Positions 1-6,202 of a DNA stretch of 7,426 bases are shown here, one piece after another. The stretch is from the NCBI GenBank assembly GCA_028688535.1, contig JAQTXY010000088.1, forward strand, positions 1 to 7,426, read 5' to 3'. The number at the start of each line of letters is the position of its first letter. Positions within the stretch are counted from its first letter, which is position 1. The notes under the pieces are model-generated. The model saw only the letters and a program-made list of their open reading frames with translations, was not told the origin of the DNA and ran no database searches. The position numbers and the translations under genes are program-made. This stretch comes from Methanothrix sp. Lineage in GTDB: Archaea; Halobacteriota; Methanosarcinia; Methanotrichales; Methanotrichaceae.

Positions 1-495
1 AGGGCCAAGATATATGTGGAGTGGGTCGGCAATTGGTACGACCCGGAAAAGGAGAACGCTGCTGCATTGTCTCTTATAGAAAGGGGGTGCGATGTCATAA
101 CCCATACCACTGATTCTGATGCCACGGGAGAAGCGGCAGAGAGGACTGGCACCTATTTCATCTCCTTTGGCTCCAACACCGCCCGGTTCACACCCGATGT
201 GTTTCTTACGGGTGCCGTCTGGAACTGGGCGCCTATTATGACCGATGTGGTGCAAGCGGTGCATAACGGGACCTGGGTTTCACATCCCGGCCAGAATTGG
301 TATTTTGGCCTGGCTGAAGGTGCAGTAAAGCTGGCACCATTTAGCGATCTGGTTCCCACGGATCTGAGAGCGCTGGTGGAGGAGAGGCAGAAGGCCATCG
401 CAAAAGGGGAACTGGTGATATTCCCCGGCTATAGCTACGAAGATCTCAATAAGGTTTACTACTTCGAGCCCAACATCGTAGGCGATTTGCCTTGA
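1..495 (+). CDS. BMP-family (PnrA/TmpC-like) substrate-binding protein, BMP-A; C-terminal part, 5' end outside window
   Basis: The frame is open from base 1 (agg gcc aag ata tat gtg...) and ends at TGA 493-495, leaving 164 residues. It aligns without gaps to residues 190-353 of the complete BMP protein at 6203-7276. I count 115 of 164 identical residues (about 70%), so roughly 190 N-terminal residues are missing. Visible family blocks are VGNWYDP, GCDVITH, DSDATGEAAE, GSNTARF, LTGAVWNW, NGTW and IFPG. In the BMP family these build the second lobe and hinge of a type-1 periplasmic-binding fold; characterised members such as treponemal PnrA bind purine nucleosides. The ligand here is unknown. 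The GTG at position 16 is not a real start, because homology continues upstream of it. The C terminus is four residues shorter than in the paralog. The last 37 bp overlap the convergent PP1 gene. Confidence 0.9.
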   Translation, partial: RAKIYVEWVGNWYDPEKENAAALSLIERGCDVITHTTDSDATGEAAERTGTYFISFGSNTARFTPDVFLTGAVWNWAPIMTDVVQAVHNGTWVSHPGQNWYFGLAEGAVKLAPFSDLVPTDLRALVEERQKAIAKGELVIFPGYSYEDLNKVYYFEPNIVGDLP

Positions 496-2444
496 TCTTT
501 TATCCTGTTTTTGAGATCATCGTCGATCTTGGCGTCTTGAAGATCAGACCCAGCCAGGGACTCCAGGATGCTATCATCATATTTGATCCCCCTGAGATCT
601 ATGCCGCTTAGTTTGCAGCCAATAAGCGCCACTCCGCCAAAACTCGCGCCACTCAAATCCGCTCCGCTCAAATCAACATTGTACAGGAATACTCGATTCA
701 ATTCTGCCCCTTTGAGGCTGGCGTAGCTGAAGTTCGCACCGATGACGACCATATTCTGAAATGTGGTCTTATCCATTTTGGCTCGGACCATTTTCGTCTG
801 GGCCAGTAGAGACGAATCGAAATGAGATGCAGTCATATCCGCCTCTGTGAAATCCGCCCTGGTGAGGTCCGCAGACATCAGCTTCGACCATTTCAGGCTC
901 GCTCTCTTGAGAATGGCCTCTGTGAGATCGGTATATGCCAGACCGGCTGCATCAAGGTTGGCATCGGTGAGGTTGGATCTCATCATGAAGGCCCGAGAAA
1001 GATCGGTCTCTCCCAGGTCCACTCCACTCAAGTCTGAGGAAGACATCTCCGCTCGGGACAATACGCACTGAAAGAGGGAGCATCCCCTCAGATCTGCCCA
1101 GTTCAGTTTCGCCCCCAGCAATATGGAATTATCTAAATTAGCTCCGCGAAGATTGGCCCCCGTGAGATCTGAGCCGCGCAGTTTTGCTCCGGACAATTCT
1201 GCATCACTCAGATCGGCATCCGTGATAGCAGCTTCGCTCAGGTCTGCTTCCGCCAGATTGGCCCTGGTCAGGATACTATTCACCAAATTTGCCTGGACGA
1301 GTATTGATGAACTCAGATCTGCCCCCGTGAAATCGGAGTCGTTTAGTTGGGCTCTCCTTAGATTTACACCATTCATCTTTGCTCCAGAAACATCGGCCTG
1401 CTTTATCCAGACATTCTCAAGATTGGCACCGGTTAAATCAGAATTCGAGAGGTCGGACCCTGACAGATCTGACGCCATCAGGTTCGAGCCGGAGAGGTCC
1501 GCTTCGCTGAAGTTCGTATCGGTGAAGTTTACATAGATCAATTTGGCATCGATAAGTTTGGAGCTATAGAAGTTCGCTTTCCCCCATGAGGCCTCGGATA
1601 ATTCCGCTCTTGTCAGATCTGAATAAGAAAAGTTGACGCCCAGAATGTCAGCAGAGTGCAAGTTGGCTCCGGTCAAATTCGCATTCGAGACATCGGACCC
1701 TGAAAGATCAGATGACATCAGGTTTGAGTTGGAGAGGTTGGCTTTGCGAAGGTTTGATCTCATTATTTCCGCCCGGGAGAGGTCTGCATCTACCAGCCTG
1801 GCCTCGGTCAAAATGCTATCGGGCATATTTACCATCTTAAGGATAGCTGAACTCAAATCCACTCCACTAAGGTCCGCCTCGCTCAAATCTGCTTGAATTG
1901 ATTGCGCATTATTCAGCCTGGTGCCGACCAATTTGGCTCCGGATAGGCAGGTCTCGTCTAAATCTGCTCCGGACAGATCCGCTCCAGATAGATCTGTGTC
2001 GTTCATGCTTGCACTATCTAGACGGGCCCCGCATAATTTGGTATCTCTCAATATGGCTCTAAAAATCCTGGCATCTTCCAGGTTTGCATTTGTGAGATTG
2101 GCACCGGTGAGATCGGCACCAGAGAGGTCTGCCCCGGTGAGGTCTGCGCCCTGTAAGCTCGCATGGCTCAGATTTGCGCCTCTAAACCAGGCAGATCTAA
2201 GGTGGGCATGAGACAGATCGGATTGATCGATCCTGGAATCGGATAGATCGGACTGGTTGAGATGAGCCCGACTGAGATTGATCCCCGACAGATTACTCTT
2301 GCTGAGATTGGCTTGATCATGCACATCCTCGATAGGGACAGACGAAGATGCATCTGCCCCTGACAAACAGAGGATTATCACCAGGCAGACACTCATCCCT
2401 AAATGAATCTGCTTGTTGTTTTTGCCCATCACTTCATCTGCCAT
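459..2444 (-). CDS. Exported pentapeptide-repeat protein PP1 (661 aa, 117 repeats)
   Basis: Very long right-handed quadrilateral beta-helix (Rfr fold) protein, predicted to act outside the membrane. Residues 1-32 form a signal peptide (basic KNNK stretch, hydrophobic core, ADA cleavage site; no lipobox). An N-terminal cap containing HDQANL leads into 117 consecutive A(D/N)LSG-type repeats, with central residues every five positions from L47 to L627 and no register break. A non-repeat cap of about 32 residues, rich in D and K, follows. Exceptions at the central position include S182 and W287. The ATG at 2444 is chosen because AGGTGA lies seven bases upstream; a TTG at 2450 is in frame but too close to that site. 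The gene starts 11 bp after PP2 stops, and its ribosome-binding site includes the PP2 stop codon, so coupling is likely. It shares end caps and the MMRS motif with PP2, so the two are tandem paralogs. Function is unknown. The DNA-mimic role of MfpA and Qnr is unlikely for an exported protein. Confidence 0.9.
   Translation of the reverse strand: MADEVMGKNNKQIHLGMSVCLVIILCLSGADASSSVPIEDVHDQANLSKSNLSGINLSRAHLNQSDLSDSRIDQSDLSHAHLRSAWFRGANLSHASLQGADLTGADLSGADLTGANLTNANLEDARIFRAILRDTKLCGARLDSASMNDTDLSGADLSGADLDETCLSGAKLVGTRLNNAQSIQADLSEADLSGVDLSSAILKMVNMPDSILTEARLVDADLSRAEIMRSNLRKANLSNSNLMSSDLSGSDVSNANLTGANLHSADILGVNFSYSDLTRAELSEASWGKANFYSSKLIDAKLIYVNFTDTNFSEADLSGSNLMASDLSGSDLSNSDLTGANLENVWIKQADVSGAKMNGVNLRRAQLNDSDFTGADLSSSILVQANLVNSILTRANLAEADLSEAAITDADLSDAELSGAKLRGSDLTGANLRGANLDNSILLGAKLNWADLRGCSLFQCVLSRAEMSSSDLSGVDLGETDLSRAFMMRSNLTDANLDAAGLAYTDLTEAILKRASLKWSKLMSADLTRADFTEADMTASHFDSSLLAQTKMVRAKMDKTTFQNMVVIGANFSYASLKGAELNRVFLYNVDLSGADLSGASFGGVALIGCKLSGIDLRGIKYDDSILESLAGSDLQDAKIDDDLKNRIKDQGKSPTMLGSK
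558..2312 (-). repeat. 117-unit pentapeptide (15-bp) coding repeat array of PP1
   Basis: The array is exactly 1755 bp, or 117 units of 15 bp, with Leu (sometimes Ile, Met, Phe or Val) at each centre and mostly A/S before D/N. No frame or register break is visible. Residues at the turn positions are mostly Ser, Thr and Gly. Confidence 0.9.
1421..1740 (-). repeat. Internal segmental duplication in PP1: 1421-1500 and 1661-1740, offset 240 bp
   Basis: The two 80-bp stretches align without gaps at an offset of exactly 240 bp (16 pentapeptides, four coils). I count 62 of 80 identical bases. At the protein level NLMSSDLSGSD and NLMASDLSGSD lie 80 residues apart and are followed by closely related repeats. 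Confidence 0.6.
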
Positions 2445-2451
2445 AAACAAT

Positions 2452-2458
2452 TCACCTA
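2452..2458 (-). promoter_or_regulatory. Ribosome-binding site of PP1 that includes the PP2 stop codon
   Basis: The minus strand reads TAGGTGA: TAG is the PP2 stop, and AGGTGA pairs with the archaeal 16S 3' end. Seven bases separate AGGTGA from the ATG at 2444. This decides the PP1 start and suggests coupled translation. Confidence 0.7.
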
Positions 2459-4165
2459 CGGTAGCTTTCCTCTTAGAGTCTCCAGGCTCGCCAACAGATC
2501 GTCGCTCATGATTGCGCCATCCAGCTTCACCTGGCTCAGTCCTTGCAGAGTGATCTTATCGCACTTGATTCCAATTAGGTTGGCCCCACTCATATCAACT
2601 CCCGTCATCATCACCGAGTTTAGCTCTGCACCACTCAGATCTGCCCCGGTCAGATTGACATTAGCGATCTTGGCATCATTGACCCTGGCCTCACGCAGGT
2701 CTGCCCCGCTGAGGTTGACATCCACCAGGCTGACATCAAAAGCAGAGATACCCTTCATGCTGGCTTTTCGCAAATCGATCTTGAAGAAGCTGTCTGATTC
2801 GGCTGTTGCCTGCGTCATATCCACGCCGCTAAGGTTCACATTCTCCATAACCGACTTGCTGATAGATGCCTCCCTGAGAACGGCCCCGCTGAGATTTACA
2901 TTTCTGAAGGTAACCTGGATAATGTTAGCCTGCCTCAAATTAGCCCTGTACATTTGTGTCCCCGTCAGATAATTGTATCCCAAATTGATACCTCTTAAAT
3001 CGGCATCATTCAGGTCGGCGTCCGTGAGATCAACATAGGGCAACTTAGTGCGCTGCAGTTTGGCTCCACTAAGGTCGGCTCCGGTGAGGTCTGTATAGGC
3101 CAGGTTGGCGTCATTCAGATTCGCACCACTCATATCGGATCTCATCATCGAGGCTCTGGCCAGGTCGGCTTCGCTCAAATCGGCATGACTCAGGTTGGTG
3201 CCATAGAACTCTGCCCTGGTGAACTGGCCGCCATGCAGAAAGCTGCCGCTCATATCCGCCCAGTTCATATGCGTTCCAAGCATCGTTGCCCCTATCAAGT
3301 ATATGCCCTTCATGTCGGCTCCGGATAGATCGGCATCTGCAAGCCTGGCACGGGTCAGATCCGCACCGGACAGATCCGAATCGTTCAATCTGGCCCAAGT
3401 GAGATCAGCTCCCTTCAGCTTGGCTCCATTCAAGTGAGCATTTTGTATTGTGGCGTCTGCCAGCTTTGCCCCGGAGAGATCGGCCCCAGATAGGTCGCTG
3501 CCGGTAAGACACACCTCACGCAGATCGGCCCTCGTGAGGTTTGCATCAATTAGCGAGGTGCCTATCAATTTTGCCTGTCTCATAGCCGTTTTGGATAAAT
3601 CGGCACCCTCAAGATCTGCTCCGGCCAGATTTGCATCCACCAGATTCGCGTTCATCAGATTGGAGCCGATCATTTTAGCTTCGGACATCCGAGCACTTTC
3701 CAAGTTTGTCCCGGTTAGGTCTGATCCGCTCATATCCGAGCCTATCAGGTTTGCTCCTGAGAGATTGGCACCCTCCAATCTGGCTCCCAGCAGTATAGCA
3801 TTAGCCAGCTTTGCACCCTCAAAGATCGCACCTCTCGGATCGGCCCCTGTGAGATTACAGCCGGAGAGATCGGCGCCGGATAGGTCCGTGTCCACCAGGT
3901 TCGCATAGCTCAGATCCGAGCCGATAAGCCATGCGGACCTGAGAAAGGCGTGGGATATGTCGTTTTGGCGCAGCCTGGCATAGGATAGATCGGATTGGTT
4001 CAGATGAGCCTCGCTAAGATTGATACCTGTCAGATCCATCTGCCTGAGGTTGGCATTATCATGAATCTCATCAGCTGGGACGGCGAAGGAGCCGCCCACC
4101 CAAAACAGACAGAGGGTTACCAATGTGCATATACCCATTACGAAACGGAACAATTTACCACTCAT
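2456..4165 (-). CDS. Exported pentapeptide-repeat protein PP2 (569 aa, 101 repeats)
   Basis: Second giant pentapeptide-repeat rod, middle gene of the minus-strand operon. Residues 1-28 form a signal peptide (KLFR, a long hydrophobic core, SFA cleavage site). A cap containing HDNANL precedes 101 repeats with centres every five residues from L40 to L540 and no insertions or deletions. A non-repeat tail of about 27 residues closes the protein. One repeat has Pro at the central position (ADPRG, P110), which is unusual. Caps and the MMRS block (340-343) match PP1. An in-frame ATG at 4189 lies only 4 bp after the upstream stop codon. I prefer the ATG at 4165, because AGGTGATT sits seven bases before it and the protein then begins directly with the signal peptide; the 4189 start would add eight residues. 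If real, 101 repeats give about 25 coils, or near 12 nm at the known rise of about 4.8 angstrom per coil. Function and partners are unknown. Confidence 0.9.
   Translation of the reverse strand: MSGKLFRFVMGICTLVTLCLFWVGGSFAVPADEIHDNANLRQMDLTGINLSEAHLNQSDLSYARLRQNDISHAFLRSAWLIGSDLSYANLVDTDLSGADLSGCNLTGADPRGAIFEGAKLANAILLGARLEGANLSGANLIGSDMSGSDLTGTNLESARMSEAKMIGSNLMNANLVDANLAGADLEGADLSKTAMRQAKLIGTSLIDANLTRADLREVCLTGSDLSGADLSGAKLADATIQNAHLNGAKLKGADLTWARLNDSDLSGADLTRARLADADLSGADMKGIYLIGATMLGTHMNWADMSGSFLHGGQFTRAEFYGTNLSHADLSEADLARASMMRSDMSGANLNDANLAYTDLTGADLSGAKLQRTKLPYVDLTDADLNDADLRGINLGYNYLTGTQMYRANLRQANIIQVTFRNVNLSGAVLREASISKSVMENVNLSGVDMTQATAESDSFFKIDLRKASMKGISAFDVSLVDVNLSGADLREARVNDAKIANVNLTGADLSGAELNSVMMTGVDMSGANLIGIKCDKITLQGLSQVKLDGAIMSDDLLASLETLRGKLP
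2540..4054 (-). repeat. 101-unit pentapeptide (15-bp) coding repeat array of PP2
   Basis: The array is 1515 bp, or 101 units of 15 bp in one register. It matches PP1 in its first coils (HLNQSDLS and LRSAW occur in both) and in its C-terminal cap. It is 16 units shorter than PP1. Confidence 0.9.
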
Positions 4166-4170
4166 TTGAG

Positions 4171-4178
4171 AATCACCT
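4171..4178 (-). promoter_or_regulatory. Ribosome-binding site of PP2 (AGGTGATT)
   Basis: AGGTGATT on the minus strand matches the archaeal anti-Shine-Dalgarno complement. AGGTGA is seven bases from the ATG at 4165, the same spacing as in PP1. It lies inside the coding sequence if the upstream ATG at 4189 were used, which argues for 4165. Confidence 0.6.
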
Positions 4179-4193
4179 ATCAATTTCATTATC

Positions 4194-4877
4194 TCAACCT
4201 ATTCTCCACTGAGGATTTACCAGATCTAACAGATCGAATTGTTCAAAGCTGTATTGTGCCGTATAATAATCGCCAGTCGTCATAACGCCATAATAGCTAT
4301 CCACAGCCAGCCAGGTGTTTGTGCTGTCATCCTCTACCAAAACCCATTCATGACCGGTATTATCAGGATTGAACATGTATGTTATATTATGGTCCAAACC
4401 CGTGAAGATTATTCCCATTTGTTTTGATCCCTCATAGCACATACCCAGGGGCATCAAGGGGAAGAGGATCGATCTGCTGATGCTCTTTACAAACTCGGGA
4501 TTAGATGACATAGCATAGGTCACATTCTTCTTTATGGCCTCATCGAAACCTATTCTGACGGGTCCAGTTGGCTTTTCCGGAGCTGTCATCCACAAATCTG
4601 CCAACCTGGGAGAAGCGCCGTTTGGGGTTAGGTAAACCTCTTTACCTCCGGAGAATTTCACCGTCACATAGGACTTGATGGGCTTGGCATTGTAACCATG
4701 AGCGGTCAGAAATGTAGCCAGGTCATTGGGAGTGATTCCAAAGTCCTCGTAACTGGAAATGAGCAGCCATAGATCATTCTCCTCATTGGCATCAGAGGAC
4801 GAAAGAAGCAAAGCAATGGCAAGCACAAACATGCTCAATTTTCGAATCGGAACAGACATAGCCCCCGGTGCCATCAT
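4194..4877 (-). CDS. Exported protein with possible transglutaminase/papain-like Cys-His-Asp core (up to 227 aa)
   Basis: First gene of the minus-strand operon. Residues 8-30 look like a signal peptide (PIRKLS, then a hydrophobic stretch ending SSSDA). The C-terminal half has a pattern like transglutaminase-core proteins: C147 in GMCYEG at a predicted helix start, H176 in GHEWVLV, and D193 in WLAVDSYYG. These fit a Cys-His-Asp triad on two strands. The Cys-His spacing of 29 residues is shorter than in most family members, so the assignment is tentative. Residues 50-95 (LTAHGY, FSGGKEVYLTPNG) match nothing I know. In this family the chemistry is usually amide hydrolysis or transamidation; the substrate here is unknown. 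Start is uncertain: ATGs lie at 4877, 4874 and 4859. The last gives a cleaner signal peptide and lies 34 bases from a TATA-like element. The stop is 28 bp before the preferred PP2 start. Confidence 0.8.
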   Translation of the reverse strand: MMAPGAMSVPIRKLSMFVLAIALLLSSSDANEENDLWLLISSYEDFGITPNDLATFLTAHGYNAKPIKSYVTVKFSGGKEVYLTPNGASPRLADLWMTAPEKPTGPVRIGFDEAIKKNVTYAMSSNPEFVKSISRSILFPLMPLGMCYEGSKQMGIIFTGLDHNITYMFNPDNTGHEWVLVEDDSTNTWLAVDSYYGVMTTGDYYTAQYSFEQFDLLDLVNPQWRIG

Positions 4878-4884
4878 ATCCTTG

Positions 4885-4898
4885 TGTTAATTATAACA
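4885..4898 (-). promoter_or_regulatory. TATA-like element within a short inverted repeat, candidate promoter of the minus-strand operon
   Basis: The minus strand reads TGTTATAATTAACA, with 5-bp arms TGTTA/TAACA around four bases. The TTATAATTA core is centred about 34 bases before the ATG at 4859, the same geometry as the BMP-B TATA box and its ATG. It could be a TATA box, an operator, or both. Assignment is by pattern only. Confidence 0.3.
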
Positions 4899-4921
4899 GT
4901 TGCATCTCTTAGTTCAAATCT

Positions 4922-4941
4922 TTTTGCATCAGTCCGCAAAA
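4922..4941. promoter_or_regulatory. Inverted repeat TTTTGC-N8-GCAAAA in the divergent intergenic region
   Basis: Perfect 6-bp arms (4922-4927 and 4936-4941) around an 8-bp spacer lie at the middle of the 93-bp gap between the divergent start codons. Position and symmetry fit a shared operator for a dimeric regulator. No family can be named from this. Confidence 0.3.
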
Positions 4942-4970
4942 CATAAATCCCAATAATATGAAAAAGGTAT

Positions 4971-6164
4971 ATGATGAGCAGATCTGATGTTCTGATTTTT
5001 GCTTCATTGCTTGCTTGCATTAGCACTGCACAATGCATTTCAACCTCGCTTGACAATTCTGAAACAGTCCTAAACGTAGGAGCCCTTCTTTCTCTTCATG
5101 GGGATAGTGATAACCATGGAATATCTGCTCAGATGGCCCTGAAAATAGCAGAGTCGGATATCAATAGATTATTCTCGGACCTGGGGAGACCGTTTAGAGT
5201 TTTTGTGGTGGTAGCAGATACAAATACCAACTCTGAATCGACTCAAAATGCCCTGAAAGAGCTGCAAGCGAAGGGATTCAGAATTATAGTGGGGCCGGAA
5301 GAGAGCCAATCTCTTGCCGATGTGCGGGATTATGCCAATCGAAATGGAATTGTCCTCATAAGTGGCGCCAGCACCGCACCTGCTCTTGCGATAAAAAATG
5401 ATACGATCTTTCGGCTGGCTCCGGATGATGCCACTTTGGCCCATCTGCTAGCGGTCATGATGCAAAATGACGGCATAAGAGTACTAGTACCCCTGGCCAG
5501 AAGAGATCTGTGGGCGGATGGCATGCTGAGCTCCACCAAGAGTGAGTTTGAGCAGGGTGACGGAATAATGCTGGAGGCCGTGCGTTATGATCCGCAGACC
5601 ACCAACTTCTCAAGTGATTTGAACCTCTTGCGTTCCGAGGTTAGAAGGGCGGTTAAGGGCAATGGCGCTAACTATGTGGCAGTCTATGTGTCCGCTTTCG
5701 ACGAAATCGTCACTATCCTATGCCAAGCAGCCGGCGACCCGGTGCTCTCCTCTGTTCGATGGTACGGCAACGATCTTTCGGCGGTGGCCATAAGTCAGAA
5801 TCGATCGGCGGCAGAGTTCGCAGATGCAACGCATTTTCTCTCTCCGGTATTTGGGGGAATGGGTGGACCCAAATATGAGCAGATCAAGAAAGCGGTCTTC
5901 GATGAAACCGGTCGCGAGGCCAGCCCCTTTGCGGCCAATGATTATGATGCTCTATGGCTTATCACCTATGCTTATCTTCTGGCCGGATCAGATGATGGGG
6001 AGGCATTCAAACAGGCATTTCCCATAGTTGCCGGAAGATATCGGGGCGAATTTGGCTGGATGAAGCTCAATGATGCCGGAGATTTGGAAGATGTGCCATT
6101 TACTATAGCCCATCTGACGAGAGATAATGATACTTTTAAATGGGAGCCCTATGCCATCCTTTAG
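4971..6164 (+). CDS. Leu/Ile/Val-type ABC transporter substrate-binding protein (Peripla_BP_6-like, 397 aa)
   Basis: Extracytoplasmic type-1 periplasmic-binding protein of the branched-chain amino acid/amide receptor class. A hydrophobic N terminus (about residues 6-22) contains LLAC (13-16), which resembles a lipobox, so lipid anchoring is possible. Family blocks in order are VGALLSLHGDSD (36-47), ALKIAESDIN (56-65), VVADTNTNSE (80-89), IIVGPEESQSL (105-115), LISGASTAPAL (129-139), IFRLAPDDA (146-154) and FAANDYDALWL (320-330). Length is normal for the family, with both lobes complete. The true ligand cannot be read from the sequence. An AGGT motif at 4965-4968 is only two bases from the first ATG but five from the second (4974), so the start may be 4974. 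It is divergent from the minus-strand operon and lies 38 bp upstream of BMP-B. No ATPase or permease gene follows in the window. Confidence 0.88.
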   Translation: MMSRSDVLIFASLLACISTAQCISTSLDNSETVLNVGALLSLHGDSDNHGISAQMALKIAESDINRLFSDLGRPFRVFVVVADTNTNSESTQNALKELQAKGFRIIVGPEESQSLADVRDYANRNGIVLISGASTAPALAIKNDTIFRLAPDDATLAHLLAVMMQNDGIRVLVPLARRDLWADGMLSSTKSEFEQGDGIMLEAVRYDPQTTNFSSDLNLLRSEVRRAVKGNGANYVAVYVSAFDEIVTILCQAAGDPVLSSVRWYGNDLSAVAISQNRSAAEFADATHFLSPVFGGMGGPKYEQIKKAVFDETGREASPFAANDYDALWLITYAYLLAGSDDGEAFKQAFPIVAGRYRGEFGWMKLNDAGDLEDVPFTIAHLTRDNDTFKWEPYAIL

Positions 6165-6176
6165 TTTATATAATAT
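6165..6176 (+). promoter_or_regulatory. Archaeal TATA box for BMP-B
   Basis: TTTATATAATAT starts directly after the TAG stop of the preceding gene and matches the archaeal TTTATATA consensus. Its centre is about 34 bases before the ATG at 6203, so transcription would begin near 6195 with a very short leader. The GGGAG at 6190-6194 would then be only at or beyond the transcript end, so it may serve mainly read-through messages from the upstream gene. Confidence 0.45.
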
Positions 6177-6189
6177 CATAAGGCAGTAC

Positions 6190-6194
6190 GGGAG
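6190..6194 (+). promoter_or_regulatory. Ribosome-binding site of BMP-B (GGGAG)
   Basis: GGGAG ends eight bases before the ATG at 6203 and is the reason for preferring this ATG over the TTG at 6200. Confidence 0.5.
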
Positions 6195-6202
6195 TTGGTT
6201 TG

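Noticed and set aside
16..495. Complete 159-residue gene starting at the GTG at 16
   Set aside because: The frame stays open to base 1, and the residues before the GTG align with the BMP-B paralog, so this is the tail of a longer gene.
1123..1536. Plus-strand open frame rich in Arg, Ser, Ala and Pro, and similar ones at 822-1071, 1633-1896, 1921-2211, 2403-2972, 3219-3437 and 3450-3908
   Set aside because: All lie opposite the pentapeptide arrays and repeat the 15-bp period in antisense (APERSAPDRS-like). The minus-strand reading has signal peptides, caps and ribosome-binding sites; these have none.
558..4054. Possible CRISPR or non-coding tandem repeat because of dense short periodicity
   Set aside because: The period is 15 bp without spacers and the reading frame is kept throughout with a conserved core residue, so it is coding repeat.
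459..4165. Qnr/MfpA-type topoisomerase-protecting DNA mimics
   Set aside because: Both pentapeptide proteins carry signal peptides and are about three times longer than that class, so a cytoplasmic gyrase partner is unlikely.
4958..4987. Nine-codon upstream open frame (MKKVYDEQI) overlapping the start of the binding-protein gene
   Set aside because: It has no ribosome-binding site, and its overlap with the AGGT motif and start of the real gene is easily explained by chance.
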